Shown in pieces: positions 1-11,952 of a stretch of DNA of 64,000 bases; positions within the stretch are counted from its first letter, which is position 1, and every line of letters starts with the position of its first letter. Under the pieces are notes generated by a model. The model saw only the letters and a list, made by a program, of their open reading frames with translations, searched no databases and had not been told where the DNA came from. A program made the position numbers and the translations under genes. Source of the DNA: Phoenix dactylifera (lineage: Eukaryota > Streptophyta > Magnoliopsida > Arecales > Arecaceae); assembly GCF_009389715.1 (NCBI RefSeq), contig NC_052407.1, positions 2,877,034-2,941,033 on the forward strand. Reading direction: 5' to 3'.

Positions 1-849
1 CCAAACAGGGCATTGATCTGTGGGGGAAGTTTTTAAAATTCGGCAACATTTGGGGTCAACCATGTACTGAAGATCATCATATAAACATCTGGTAAGGAGA
101 CTGGTTCCAAAAGACCTTTAACAAATTCCAGAAGTAGCTCCAATTCATCCACAACAATTAGTGAAAGACATGAAAATAATCAAAACATCTATAAGAAAAA
201 TTACTTCATGAAAGACAGCAATCCTACAATAAAGCTCTTTTCCCTTCTCTCCCAAAAAAAGGGTGATGATTACTCGTGCAATAAACTCGAAATACATACA
301 TCAGAAGAAAGAAAGGAAGGACTAGTTGGTCCCCAAGAATGTTCTTTAACACTAAAGAAATTAATACTATTGCTGTTACAAGTTTGTACATTACACAAAG
401 AAAGGAAGGATCAATAGCAATTAATTATAACCAAGATATGACACAGGACAAAGATCCTGATCTTGAAGTCCAGAATCCTATTAATTTCACAGAACCCCAC
501 AAATCTCATATAGATAAACTATAAATTATTTAAACAGAAATGAGATCCACATCTTCAAGTCTACACAACAGTCTAAAGCTTGAAACCAGATTTAAGAATG
601 TACAAAAATCCCTTCCAATGTCTACTTATGCATTCATTCCATTGAATTGCACTTCATCATTTCTATTGGTTACAAATCTCGGAAGTAATGCAAGTAGAAA
701 GCAGGCAAGAAAACCCAGTCTTCCTCTAAGTTAATACTGTCCCGCCATTGTACTACTGAAACTATTACTATGGAAAATTGTATCATTCGCTCCCTCAAAG
801 CAAAAGGGCAAATTAAACTTTAAGACTTCTTAGAACAGTTGAGAAAAAT
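1..849. other. intergenic, no gene recognised
   Basis: AT-rich DNA with only short open frames of low-complexity composition and no recognisable domain. I see no tRNA, LTR or inverted-repeat signature. It could be intron or 3' UTR of a gene beyond the left edge, but nothing here shows that. Confidence 0.4.
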
Positions 850-1260
850 ATCAACCAGTATTTGCCGAATCAATCCGAATTAGACGGTTTGATCCATAGC
901 GAACCGACCCAAACTAGGCATCAATCACAAAATCAAGATGGTTCAACTAATGGAGTTAGTTCAGCTTATAAAAACCCCAACCTTTTGCTTCAACCGCTCT
1001 CTCCCCCCCACCCCCCCACCCCACGCCACTTTGATGTTGATCGATGTCGTTGCCCTCAAACAACACCGAAGGAGATACTATCGCCTTCGATGGACACCGA
1101 AGACACCGACGTTGCCCTCGATCGATGCCATGGGGACCTTCATAGACATCTCCAGCCTCATTCGATAGTTAGGATTAGGGTTTAGGGCTTCTAACTACCA
1201 CCGCCAACATGGTAAGCCCCCCCACCCCACCCCTCTCTCTCCCCCTCCCTCTCTGTAAGC
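850..1260 (+). promoter_or_regulatory. orphan promoter and first-exon-like stretch
   Basis: A TATA-like string lies at 967-974. A double telo-box (TTAGGGTTTAGGG) is at 1175-1187, and ATG at 1209 is followed at once by a consensus splice donor (GTAAGC at 1212) and then a pyrimidine-rich tract to about 1320. This arrangement is familiar from plant ribosomal-protein and translation genes whose first coding exon is only ATG or a few codons. No downstream coding exon can be found before the minus-strand gene at 2945, so this is either a gene 5' end moved here or a chance resemblance. Confidence 0.3.
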
Positions 1261-1982
1261 CCCTCCTCTCCTGTCCTCCCTCCCTCCCTCTTCTCTCTCT
1301 TCCTTCCACTCCCTCCCTTTGGTTGATACACCTCAAAATTAGAAATTAAGAATCAATCAAAATTTGTTTTAAAAAAGTCACCTAACCACATTCAGAGAGT
1401 CCAAATGAAATAAACCAAACTACAACAAAAAGGCAAGGAGCTAAAGAACACATAAACCCGACATAAAAAATGTTAAAGGACTACTAAATTGTCTTTATAA
1501 TAAGTAGAGCAACTTTCAGTTCATTCTCCATTTCATCTTTTAAAGATTTAGTAATGATAAGGAACTCAAAACTTATCCAACAGATCCAGAATTCCCATTA
1601 CCCAAATTACAGAATCAATGCATGGTAAAAGAAGTGAAAATACTAACATTTACTGTCGCAAGAAACCCATCAAACAGTTAGCATAACATGAAAGTAACCA
1701 GCATAAGCTATCATATGAACATCTCCATAGATCATACAGCACATCAACAACCTAGCCAGTAACTAAAGTACAAGTAATCTCCAGTATTTGTAAATTTTTT
1801 TTACATTTAATATTTCCACCCATCCCCATTACTACTTTAACAAAAAAAAGATACTCAAAATACTAGTTTCCTTCCACTGCCTCTCTAATCTCTAAGGGGT
1901 TAGAAGGAAAAATTATTTTTTTTTAAAAAAAAAATGAAGATGATAATGATGATGAAGAAATCTTACAATTCAATTCAGAGGT
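1261..1982. other. AT-rich spacer and 3' flank of the minus-strand gene
   Basis: After a C/T-rich tract (to about 1320) the sequence is AT-rich with no coding signal. The part next to 1983 would be the 3' UTR of the minus-strand membrane protein gene; several A-rich strings could serve for polyadenylation but none can be singled out. Confidence 0.4.
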
Positions 1983-2945
1983 TCAGAAGTCCTCCATCTG
2001 GATGGAGCTCTTCAGGGGCACATACTCCCCGAGATATCCGCCGAGGTGGTCGTAGAGCGCACTCTTATCAATCTGCTGGTGGTGGTAGCTCTTGCACACG
2101 TAATAGAACACACTTTGCACCAGCAATCCCACGAGATTCAGCACAACGAGCACCGCCACAAGGGCGCCGCCAATGAGTACCTTGGCTCCGATCCCAGCCC
2201 GGGCGCTGCCCTCCTCGTTGGGGCCCTTGACGACGACGGCACGGAAAGCCCAGCCGATGAGGCCACAGAAGCCGAGGTAGGAGGCGACGAAGGTGGCGGC
2301 CATGCGGGCGCGGCCGCGGATTAGGTCGCGGCTCTTGGTCATGGCGGCAAGGCCGCAGAGGGGTTCGAGGACGGAGACGACGCTGGCGAGGTGCCAGATG
2401 GCGGAGATGTAGACGTGGGCGGCGAGGAAGGCGAGGAGGACGAGGACGAGGCCGAGGAGGAAGGAGACGGAGTAGATGGAGTGGGTGGTGACGAGGAGGA
2501 GGAGGATGGCGAGGGCGAAGGCGAGGTTGTAGAGAAGCATGATGAGGGCGACCCAAAGGAACGTGCGGAGAAGGCGGGGGAGGATGGGGGGGATGGCGGC
2601 GAGGGTGGAGCGGAAGGAGACGGGCTTGGCGGCGTATAGAGAGGCCACGGTGAAGACGATGGCGGCGGTGGAGAGTAGGGAAAAGGTGAAGAGGAAGAGG
2701 AGGTAGATGAACTGGTAAAGGAGGAGGAGGGCCCACTCGCCAGAGGATGAAGAAGAGGAGAAACGGAGGTGGCGGAGGATGGGGTGGGTGAAGAGGGTGT
2801 GGGCGAGGACGGCGAAGGAGAGGGGAAAGACGAGGGTGAGGGTGATGAGGGCGAAGGTGCGGGGGGAGCAGCGGGGGATGGAGACGGACTCGCGGAGGAC
2901 GTCGGCGAGGGACACAGACTCGAGCTGCTCCAGCTGGAGATCCAT
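1983..2945 (-). CDS. multi-pass membrane protein, plant 'PABP1-B-binding protein-like' family
   Basis: An intronless gene for a 320-residue protein. The start is placed at the ATG at 2945 (MDLQLEQLES...); the open frame extends upstream to 3092 but with no ATG. Hydrophobic segments lie at about residues 31-52, 71-104, 128-152, 160-186, 216-236 and 257-283, so around six membrane passes; there is a basic loop near 204-214. The end, YHHQQIDKSALYDHLGGYLG at about 287-306 followed by a short acidic tail, is the conserved tail of a plant family whose Arabidopsis members (At4g19950/At5g44860 type) carry the transferred label 'polyadenylate-binding protein 1-B-binding protein'. The function is unknown and the label should not be taken literally. 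Coding GC is very high (third positions mostly G/C), typical of intronless monocot genes. The frame is intact. The terminus match is from memory of the family, not a search. Confidence 0.85.
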   Translation of the reverse strand: MDLQLEQLESVSLADVLRESVSIPRCSPRTFALITLTLVFPLSFAVLAHTLFTHPILRHLRFSSSSSSGEWALLLLYQFIYLLFLFTFSLLSTAAIVFTVASLYAAKPVSFRSTLAAIPPILPRLLRTFLWVALIMLLYNLAFALAILLLLVTTHSIYSVSFLLGLVLVLLAFLAAHVYISAIWHLASVVSVLEPLCGLAAMTKSRDLIRGRARMAATFVASYLGFCGLIGWAFRAVVVKGPNEEGSARAGIGAKVLIGGALVAVLVVLNLVGLLVQSVFYYVCKSYHHQQIDKSALYDHLGGYLGEYVPLKSSIQMEDF

Positions 2946-3120
2946 GGATCGCGGAGGAATTGCGAATTGAGATGGGGGTGGAGTAATTGAGACGGGCTTC
3001 GTGGGGTGGATTCGGAATGGAGAGAAAAGGAGGGGAATAGTTGGATGGGGGGTTGTATTATATTTGGGAGGATTGCAGTCGGTGGCTGCCAATCTGGACC
3101 GATGGGTGTCGTGTCACCAA

Positions 3121-3561
3121 GGGCTCGTTTGGTTCCTCGAGAAGAAGAGGAGGAATGTAGTCAACGAAGAAGTAATGGAATGACTCTTATCTACTTCAAA
3201 TTTTTTTTTTTTAAAATTTTTTTTTATAAAAATATGATCCGTACAATTTATGAAAAAAAAAATCATTATAAACATGTGCATTCTATTTTTATTTTTTTTC
3301 AAAAAAATTTTTTATCATTAAAAAAATATTAAAAAGGTATTAAAAATTTAATTTTTATTAAAAATATGATAGAAATTATATATAACTTTTTCAAAAAAAA
3401 TGGATGGTCAACCAAAAATAAGCACTTTGGAAATATGTTACTTTCTCATGATCAACCAAAATGCCAAAAGTACTTTTTTTAGTCATTCTCTCTTTAGAAA
3501 TCTATTTCTTAGGAATCATATTTGTAGAACGAAAAATGCTTCTTGCAAACCAAACGAGCCC
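3121..3561 (-). mobile_element. MITE copy 1, PIF/Harbinger-like, reverse orientation
   Basis: The termini are inverted: GGGCTCGTTTGGTTCCTC at the left and CAAACCAAACGAGCCC at the right. Read on the minus strand, the interior matches the copies at 5721 and 36720, including the TTTTGGCAT...GGTTGATCATG and AAAGTGCTTAT...TTGACCATCCA blocks. There is no coding capacity. Flanking trinucleotides are CAA and TGA, so the target duplication has decayed here. Superfamily assignment rests on sister copies with TAA and TTA duplications. Confidence 0.75.
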
Positions 3562-5720
3562 TGAGAGGCAATACATGCAATCCAACAGTAGGTGAATCAT
3601 TTTGACAGGTGGCCTGCTGGGAGCTCCCGAAGAACCGCTACAATGGATCCCAACCATGGAACCATCACGAGGAATTACATCCTACACGGCGTGCATCATG
3701 GACCGTGCACGCCATGAATCACAACCGCTTATTCACAGAATCCATTTAAGCGCTTACTCGATGAATGAGCAGATGTGATGGGTGGCTTGCGCCGCCGTGT
3801 AGGACCCGACTTTTGGAGAACCAATAATAATTATTTTATATAGCAAGGTTTCACGTCAGGGAACGAATACACTTTCTCGATTTTTTATTTCATTATTGCT
3901 TTTATTACTCAAAACAAAGTGATGATGCAATCAAATTGTAATGGATTCATAGAAGGGAATTGAGTTTCATTGATTTTTGTGTAACGACCATTTAGAAAAT
4001 GATTACTATGTCGAGTGAATCTTAATGAGAAAATTCTAACCTTTTGCTTACAAAAACAATATGCTTAAAAAAAACATTGCAAAACCAATGAAACTCGTGG
4101 GATGTTCCTGAGAGCTGCTGACTGCTGTCCGGTAATTCATTTACCGGAAGCTTGTCAAAGAAATTGTTTCTGATGCGGCATGCTATCATTGAGGGAAATA
4201 TCATCAAAGCAAATGGCTGAATCAATCTTATTTACGTGGGAGTCTCTTCTTCGACTTGCCTTCAGCTACTCTTTGGATCGTGCGGAAGTGGAAGGCAAGC
4301 AACCTCATCGGCTTGGAATTCATCATTGGAATTTCCAGTGCTGGGAAACCACATATAGTACGTAGATTTATGGGTTAGAAAAGTCTTGTCGCAAGTAATT
4401 GATCCTAGGTTTAATATTGGAAGAACTAGTTCATCAAGGCAATCTCAATATTTTCTTGTCCACATATTTCCTTTGGAAGGCATCTCTGGCCATTCGTATT
4501 ATATCCTAGTTTGTTCTTGTCTAACATTATATAGACCATACTTTCACCAATGTTTTAACAAAATAAAATCAAATTTAATCTATTGTATTTAGACTGGCCA
4601 TAACAAAACAATGACTAGGACATAGCTATTATTTAGATTTTATATATTGGAACATATGGAGACCATATTAAGCTTCGTAACTAGCTTTAGATCTGACACT
4701 TTTTCTAACACCCCATGTGCACTATCTATTTTGATCAACATCCTATCCCACACAAAGAAATCAAATATAGCAGGATCCGAAACCAGCCTCAAGTTACACT
4801 TCTCCCATGTGAACCATTTATTTTGATCAACCCCTATGACCTATGCCTCAACTAGAAATCAAATATAAAAGGAAAACTTAAAATTTAGCACCACAAACAC
4901 TGGATATTCTGTTCGGTATCTTATAAAAATTTAGCACATAGATCAATCATACATTAGGGTGGAGGGGTAAAAAAACAATTCGCAGAAACCTAGTAACTTT
5001 TAAGCAAAATTGACTTAAATAATTTATAAAGTCATTGTTACGAATTCCACATCCCCCCGAGACACTTTTAAACCCCCACAAAACTCAAACCCAGCATTGA
5101 TGTTCTTTGCAACCAGCAGAAATATCATTGGTCCGGAGATCTTAAAAGATAAGGAATGCAACTTCAATGAAAGCAGATACAGATATGATGCTCCATTTCA
5201 AGGGATAGCTATAAATTCTTCCACTAAACTCATTTTAATTTCATTGGACCAATCAAACAAAAGAACAGAGAAGTAGACAATGATAAGTTGTACCGAATTA
5301 TAGATTGTGATTATATGAATAATCACTAATTTGTCGACCCATCACACAGTTCTGTTGCTCGGAACGTGAATGCTATAAATTAGCTACTCTATCATGGAGC
5401 ATTTGCTTGGACGGTATCATAGCTTGCGACTTGCGCAAGTAGTGGGGGTTTGATTCCTGATAGAGATAACCCTATAGAGATGGAACAAGTATAGGTTAGA
5501 AAGGTGGAGATTAAATGTTCTTAATCTTAAAAATAGTAACTGTAATTCAGCTCCAGAGGCATTGACAATAACTTCACAGGCTCGGACTCCTTGATACAAT
5601 CCCACCAAATAATTAGCTCCCACGTTTCAGCAAAAAAAATATATCAACGTGTAGTGGTAGCCTACTTGCTCTGGTTTTGGTTTGGTTTTGTGAGATGGAA
5701 GAAGGAAAGGCAGAGTTTAA
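3562..5720. other. intergenic, no gene recognised
   Basis: AT-rich DNA. Short open frames around 4022-4592 and 5417-5623 show no conserved domain. Positions 5412-5465 contain a weak tRNA-like string (GGGTTTGATTCC, resembling an internal B box), too poor to call. A small inverted repeat at 3681-3803 is listed separately. Confidence 0.4.
3681..3803. repeat. short inverted-repeat element
   Basis: CCTACACGGCG at 3681-3691 is matched in inverse by CGCCGTGTAGG at 3793-3803, leaving about 100 bases between. Just inside the left arm is a second palindrome, GGCGTGCA...TGCACGCC (3688-3712). There is no coding capacity and no clear target duplication. It may be a tiny MITE or a structured intergenic sequence. 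Confidence 0.4.
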
Positions 5721-6199
5721 AGGCTCGTTTGATTTGCAGGAAGCATTTTTTCTCCTAGGAATATGATTCCTGAAAAGCAAATTCCTAGGAAGATGATGCT
5801 TAGGAAAATACTTTTGGCATGTTTGGTTAACCATTGGAAAGTGACAGATTTCTAAAGTGCTTATGTTTCGTTGACCATCCACTTTTCTGAAAAGTTTTGT
5901 ATAATTTCTATTATACCCTTAATAAAAATGAGGTCTTTAATGCCTCTTTAATGCTTTTTTAATACTGAAGGGTCTTTTTGGGAAAAAATAAAAAAGGAGT
6001 GATTTCCGCCTCATGGGAAAGTAACTTTTCCATGTTTCTCATGGAAAAGACTTTTCCATGAAATGTGGAAATCATATTTTCATGGGAATACAACTTTCCA
6101 ATCTCTCTTCTTTAAAATTCCAACAGAAAAAGAGGCATTTTTTTACTTTTTCGTTGACCACACTTTTCCCTCTTTTTTTTCCGCGAACCAAACGAGCCC
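5721..6199 (+). mobile_element. MITE copy 2, PIF/Harbinger-like
   Basis: About 479 bp with terminal inverted repeats: AGGCTCGTTTGATTTG at the left and GAACCAAACGAGCCC at the right. It is flanked by the direct trinucleotide TAA (5718-5720 and 6200-6202), the target duplication typical of PIF/Harbinger elements. The interior matches the copies at 36720 and, inverted, 3121. There is no transposase; open frames across it are chance readings shared with copy 3. Confidence 0.8.
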
Positions 6200-6202
6200 T
6201 AA

Positions 6203-6749
6203 GAGAGGAGATTTCGAAAGGGCGAAGGTAAGTGAAGAGGGAGATACAAAAAAATCGTTGTTGTTCGTCACATAGAAAGCATCGAGATATAAAAATAAAA
6301 TTTTTACATGAATATTCATCTAAATATCAAATTTTATATATTTTTTAAAATTAATATTTATATATATATATATTCTCATAAAATATTTGTTTTGCTATTT
6401 TATTATTTATTATTATTTTTTATTTGTACCCACACCAATACACCATCTAAAATCGTTAAAATTAATAATTTTAAATTAAAATAAGTAAAATATATTTAAT
6501 AGGTAAACGTGTAAAAAAAATTATAAGACGAATGTGATAAAAAGCAAAAAAATAATTTTACAATTTTATTTTATTTTTAATTAAAATAAATATAGCTTTT
6601 ATTAATGGTTTTAGAAGAATGGTTATATTAGAGGTATTTATGTGAGAGTATAGAAAAAAATATAAATTTTAGGAAAGTATTCACACATATTTTTGGATTT
6701 TTAGAAACATATTTGTACCAAAAAAAAATTCATAAAAATATTATTAAAA
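6203..6749. other. very AT-rich spacer
   Basis: Strongly AT-rich, with a short TA run near 6360-6370 and no open frame of note. I see no gene or element boundary. Confidence 0.5.
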
Positions 6750-8120
6750 TACATTGACTCGTTGGAGCTGTACCATAGTCTGTGTGGTTCCGCGTCGGAA
6801 ACGAAATCCGGACAGGACATCGCATTCGAGGCAACGGTTACGCTTCTATCAACTCATGCGCATGCTGAGGCATGTGGAGTGATCACAGCCATCCATTATC
6901 AAACGTTCAAACCTTTTGAACGAATACTTGCCGAGTGTGAGTCGCACGTGCGAATGGAGCGTACTAAATAAGCTATCCTCGGTCCCTTGAATTGGTTGCC
7001 GGCTTGAAGGCGGAGGAGAGAGGATGCTGATCGGCTGTTCCAGATAGAATCGGGGCAGAATCCCTGCTTGAGACGGAGACGAACTCCGTTTCGATCTTTA
7101 GCTCTGCTTAATCTGCTCCATCCGTCTCTGATGTGCATCGCACCCCCAGGCCTCTCTTCTTCTTTTCGTCCGTTTCGATTTTGGCCGCCGCCCGCCACCC
7201 TCACTGTGGCCGCGGCCGATTCTCGCCGGAGACGAGGTAAGCGCCACCTCCACCCCTTGGAATCGTTCTCTCCATATTTCCCGTCGAGAAGCATCGGTAC
7301 CGGCATGGATTCCGGCGAAGAATTGCCGAAAATCAAGCCGAGACCACCGCCTCCTCTGTTTCGTTCTCATCCATGATTCGAAGCTGGGAACCTTGCTAGA
7401 CCTCCGGACGAGCCTCGGGACAACTTCCCGTGACCATGCGTCGGAGCTCAGCCCCTGGCAAGCGAGCTGAGGCTCGAACCGTCGCCGAACCTTTCGGCCC
7501 TGTTTTTCAGGCCGAACCCATGCTTCTATTTTTATCGCCGTCGCACCCGTCGAGGCATTCGACGGAAGCAGGACCTCCGCCTGAAACTCACCGTCGCCAC
7601 CACCGGCCTTCCGGCCTTCCTCCACCCTAGTTCAAGCGCCAGAAACTCTCCTAGTTTCTCTTCTTCTCACTTTCTCGCTTTTCTTTCCTTTTTCTCTCTA
7701 CTCTATCTCCCATCCTCTTTGTTGTGTTGGGTGGACCCAACAGAGGGTCCTTCCCTGGTTACCTTGTCGACCTTGGTAAGGTCCTGAGCAACCCTAGGCT
7801 GATCGGTGTATTGGCCCCCACCCTGACCTTCGTCAAGCACCACTGGACCCATCATCATCAATCTTTAGTGAGCTATCTGTGCTTCAATCTGACTCTCGTT
7901 TCGTTTTTCAACCAGTTGGCTTATCCAGATCGAGCCGATCTGGGACACCACCACAGCAGCCCTGTTATTTTTCGTCAACTCTTCCTCCTATTTTTCTACA
8001 GTTTTTTGACCTTTTACTTTCTACAGTTCTTGTACCTTTTCTTATTATTGGGCTTAATTCAATGTAGGCGTGCAATCATCCGGACAAGCGGAGGTCTAGA
8101 AAGGGGCATTATGCTCTAGT
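6750..8120 (+). other. GC-rich segment of unknown nature, possible 5' UTR or retroelement leader
   Basis: An abrupt GC-rich block starts near 6760 and fades into pyrimidine-rich DNA around 7640-7730 and T-rich DNA by 8060. A good splice-donor string (GACGAG|GTAAGC) occurs near 7230. Open frames on both strands are arginine/proline-rich translations of GC-rich DNA with no domain. Candidates are the 5' UTR of a lost gene or the untranslated leader of a Gypsy-type retroelement. No LTR ends or primer-binding site were found to decide. Confidence 0.3.
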
Positions 8121-9778
8121 CTATACATGGAGATTTTTGAGAGAAAATTTTGAGAAATTATCTGGATTTATCTATATATTTGCAAAGTAAGTAATGATTT
8201 ATCTTTCATAGATTCTTCATTTAAATAATATTATTTTTAACATCGAATAAATTGTAAATCACTTTATATATGATTTATGAATTTTGTTAACTATGTTTTG
8301 AACAGAAATAAATGTGTAACTTGGAAGTAATATTTTATGGAATATTATTATATTTATTGATCTTATATGGAATATCATATTTTGAATTGTAATGTAATAT
8401 ATATATATATATATATATTACCCTATAAAAAGAGCACTGATATGTATCAGGTTTGAACTCTCAACCCAACTATGTTATGAACCCTACCAATGAGGGTTAA
8501 ATGTTGACATCTTGACTGTTCCAAACTTGATTCCTATGGACCTACTCAGTATGGGCTAAATGCAGAATTATGGACCTACTCCGTAGGAGTTAAGTACAGT
8601 ACCTTGGACATACTTCACAATGGTTAAATATGATATTATGAATATGGCCCTGCTACAAAAATAATGTGGGGACGAGTGATAGAAGCAATAGCTGATCGTA
8701 CCGACATAGTGGTAAAACTAACACTAGTGGCTGTTATAATGACCCTTATTAGCCATTACATCAGAAATTAACAGACACTAGTGGTAAAGCCGAATAAAAT
8801 TTTGAATTCCTCAATCAACATGTAGACTAGAATTTAGAAAGATGTTATTCTAATCAGACAAACATCAAAAAAACACCCATCACAACAAAATAACAAATAA
8901 ACTATGTACATTGGATGTGCATATATAACATGTTAGGACGACAACCACTGTTTTAAACCATGAAACTATTGGCAACATTCAATTGGATTTCCTTAATGGA
9001 GGGAAAAAGACCCTTCCCCTGCCTATAATACGGGAATTATCACACTCCCAAAAGGATTTGATCTTCCCAATAATAGAACTTCTACAATGATGATGCTCAA
9101 ATTGGTGAATTTCAACAAATCCATGACATTCTATCATCACACTTTCCTCATCAACTTTGTTTGATTGTCACAATCTCCATATTTGTGGCACCAAGCTATC
9201 ATGACCTCCATAATGATGTTTGGTCGCTGCATTATCACATTAGCAATTTTTGATCTCCTTAATGTCGACTTCAATATTGTTTGATCGCTGTGATTTTTGT
9301 GATTGTTGTAATTGATCACCATGATTTCAATATCGACGGCACCAATTGTGTATCCAACTCTCGACTCTGATTGTTGCGATCTTGACATGAACGGTCAATT
9401 ACTCGTTCCACTTTTTAAAAAATCATGGCTTCCAAATGCTGCATGTTCATACCTTGATCTTTGAAACCTTCATGAATGATCATTGCAGACACCAGAACCA
9501 TGGCATCCAACCACTAGGAACCTACGCACTAACAGCACATGATTACCAAAGTCTACTTATCATCTGCATTCTTCAACTTGATCAATATTAGCATGCTTGA
9601 TTGCTGGTTACATTTGATTGTACATTAATGTCATCAGTTTCTATGATATCTATACTAGTAGAGACACTTGATTTCCACTGCCATCTTGACATCAATGACA
9701 CCTAATTGTTGAATCCTTTATAATGATTGGTTGTTTTGGTTTGTGTGCAAATTGCCATATGTTGCATTGGTCTTATCC
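8121..9778. other. AT-rich spacer with (AT)n and loosely repeated motif
   Basis: An (AT)n run lies at 8396-8419. Between about 8460 and 8640 a phrase of the type 'ggacctactc.gta..ggttaaatg' recurs several times at roughly 60-base spacing, a degenerate minisatellite. The rest (8650-9778) holds no recognisable gene. Confidence 0.4.
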
Positions 9779-10400
9779 ATGCTCTGCTGTGCTGGTACCG
9801 GTTGTCCGGCGGCACGAGTTGGTAAGAGCCCGTGCCGTGCTGTGCCGAGCATGTATCGACACAGCAGAGGAGGTGGGGGAGAGGACGAACAGGAGATAGA
9901 AAAAGAGAGAGAGAGAAAAGGGGGGAGAGAGGGAGGGAGGCCGACAGAGGGTGGCGGAGGCCGGCAAAGGGCCAACGGAGGCCGGCACCTAGGCAACAGG
10001 TGGAGGTTGTGGTCGTTCCCCTATTTTGTTCGAAATGGGAGTCCGGCCGCTAAAAAGTTTCATGATTTTTAAGCGATTTGCTGACTTCACTTAAAAATCG
10101 TAAGATTTTTAGCGACCGGACCTCAGTTTTGAACGAAATAGAAAAACGACCGTGGCCTCCACCTGCTGCCCAGGCGCCGGCCTCCGCCACCCTTTGCCGG
10201 TCTTCCTCCTTCTCCCTCTCCCTCTCCCTCTCTCTTCCTCCTCCGCTTGCTCTTTCTTTTCTTCTCTTTTCTTCTTCTTCTCCCCCTCCGGTGACGGCGT
10301 CTTGGTTTCGTTGCTGGAACCATCTCGGTCCGCCGCCGGTACAGCTCAGGAAGCTCCGAATTGGACGGTTCGGGACGGTTCCGCCGACCTTGGTCTTATC
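9779..10400. repeat. GC-rich foldback element A
   Basis: A large inverted repeat centred near 10065. The left arm runs through a purine-rich GA tract (9885-9950) to GGTGGAGGTTGTGGTCGTTCC; the right arm returns as GAAAAACGACCGTGGCCTCCACC and a CT tract (10198-10290). At the centre, ...CATGATTTTTAAGCGATT faces AAAAATCGTAAGATTTTTAGCG. The outer ends carry GTACCGG/CCGGTAC-type motifs shared with foldbacks B and C. There is no coding capacity: proline/arginine/glutamate-rich open frames on both strands are by-products of the arms. Confidence 0.7.
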
Positions 10401-11952
10401 ACTTATTGCTCTTCATTTAGATCTTTATGTTGATTGTCGGTGGTTTCTTTGATCTAAAACAAGGCATCACTAATCTCTGTTATGCGCCAATTGTCATCAG
10501 TTATTCTAATCTATGCGCCAACTACTGCAGACTGCTCTGAACATCATGCCTAGACCTAGAGTTTGGACCTTCACTCACTTCTGAAGAGGCTCTTGACCTA
10601 GGTTTTGTGGTATTGATCATAAGGAACTGTCCAACTCTAGAAGGATTATGCACTTAAACTTCATGGCGTTCGCCTGTGGAGTTCACATTTTTAAGGTCTA
10701 GACTTTGATTTTGTAAAATCCACCTTCAATATGCCCAATTCTAGAATGACTTTGTGCTTGGCATTCACATGTCTTTTTTCCCAACTGTAGAAGTTTTGAT
10801 GTGATGGGGATCGGGGAATGGCTTTTTTAGACCAGAGAAGGAAAACAACATGGTGGGAGAAAATAGTCATTATGTCCTCAAGGATGGGTGTTGTTGCATG
10901 CAGAATCTTGAGGAAGGAAGAGGAAGATCGACTGTTTTTGATTTTCACTGCAATCAACAGTTCAAAAACAAATCCTGCGTTTTGGGACTATGTGGGCCAT
11001 GCAAAACTCTTTAAGTTAAATCTGGATCATATAAAGGTTCATAATTTCTTGTGTTTGAAGTCTGCAACAATGTTGGTAAACAAAAAATCCTAGGGGAGAT
11101 CTCAGAAAATATTTTGGACGGTTTCTAGGTTCTAAATAACTGGCTACATGTTTTATTTCTTTACTAGCAAACAGTTAGCAAGAGGCATTGCTTCTTTGGT
11201 GATTTTTCAATGCTGTTTTACCAGATAGATCTCCCTTCTGCTGCAAAATTTCCTTTGATGATTTATTAATGCGTTGCTGGTTTTAGCAAAATCATATTCC
11301 TTTGTATATATCTTGCAATTTTAATATTTGTACAGGACTGCACTTGATGTATTGGCTTCTCCTTCTTTTTATGTTACTCTCTTCCATGTTTTCTTTATTG
11401 GTTAGAAGTAACAGCCTTTTCTTTATGCTCTTGTCAAATGAAAGAGACTATATATGTGCATACATAGATAGATATATTAAATTAGTTTTTTTTTAATATG
11501 TTCTCCTTCTATATAGAATTTATCTTACATTAACTTATTTTTGGAGCATGAGAACAAATGTCTTCCCCATCTCTTAGTCCATATCTGATTTGCATCCTTA
11601 GTTTTACACTCTCAGTATATGAAGTATATTATATTCCTCAGCCCAAATCATCACTAACCTCCAACACTATTTGGACCAAGGTTTTAACACTGGTCCATGC
11701 CAGGCTGGTGTTAGCGCCGGGCATGCATGTTTCGTAGTATGTTGTATATCGCCAGGCATTGAGTGGTGCCAGCCTGTATCATCCTGTATTGTGCCAGTTT
11801 CACAGGTTGATAGGACTTCTTATCACTTGATTATGGAGCCAAAAAGTGGTTAATTCTTTCTTTATTTAATGTGTTTTAGCATAGCATGGTATATGCTGGG
11901 TTGGCTACTGGCCAGCATGTCTCATGCTAACACCATTTGAATTCTTGATATT
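10401..11952. other. intergenic, no gene recognised
   Basis: Mixed AT-rich DNA. The open frame at 10818-11093 (91 residues) has no domain I recognise and lies in poor coding context. At 11690-11800 there is some GCCAGG/CCTGGC-type inverted symmetry without clean arms. Confidence 0.35.

Noticed and set aside
2068-2736. Long open frames overlapping the membrane protein gene on both strands (proline/arginine-rich or glycine/aspartate/glutamate-rich)
   Set aside because: They are shifted readings of a very GC-rich gene; only the 1983-2945 minus frame gives membrane segments and a conserved tail.
5412-5465. Possible tRNA gene
   Set aside because: A B-box-like string is present but no paired acceptor stem or A box at the right distance could be drawn.
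5613-5882. A protein-like similarity between minus-strand frames at 5613-5882 and 36629-37003, suggesting a small gene family
   Set aside because: Both lie wholly in copies of the same MITE; the likeness is the repeat, with different stops and no start in common.
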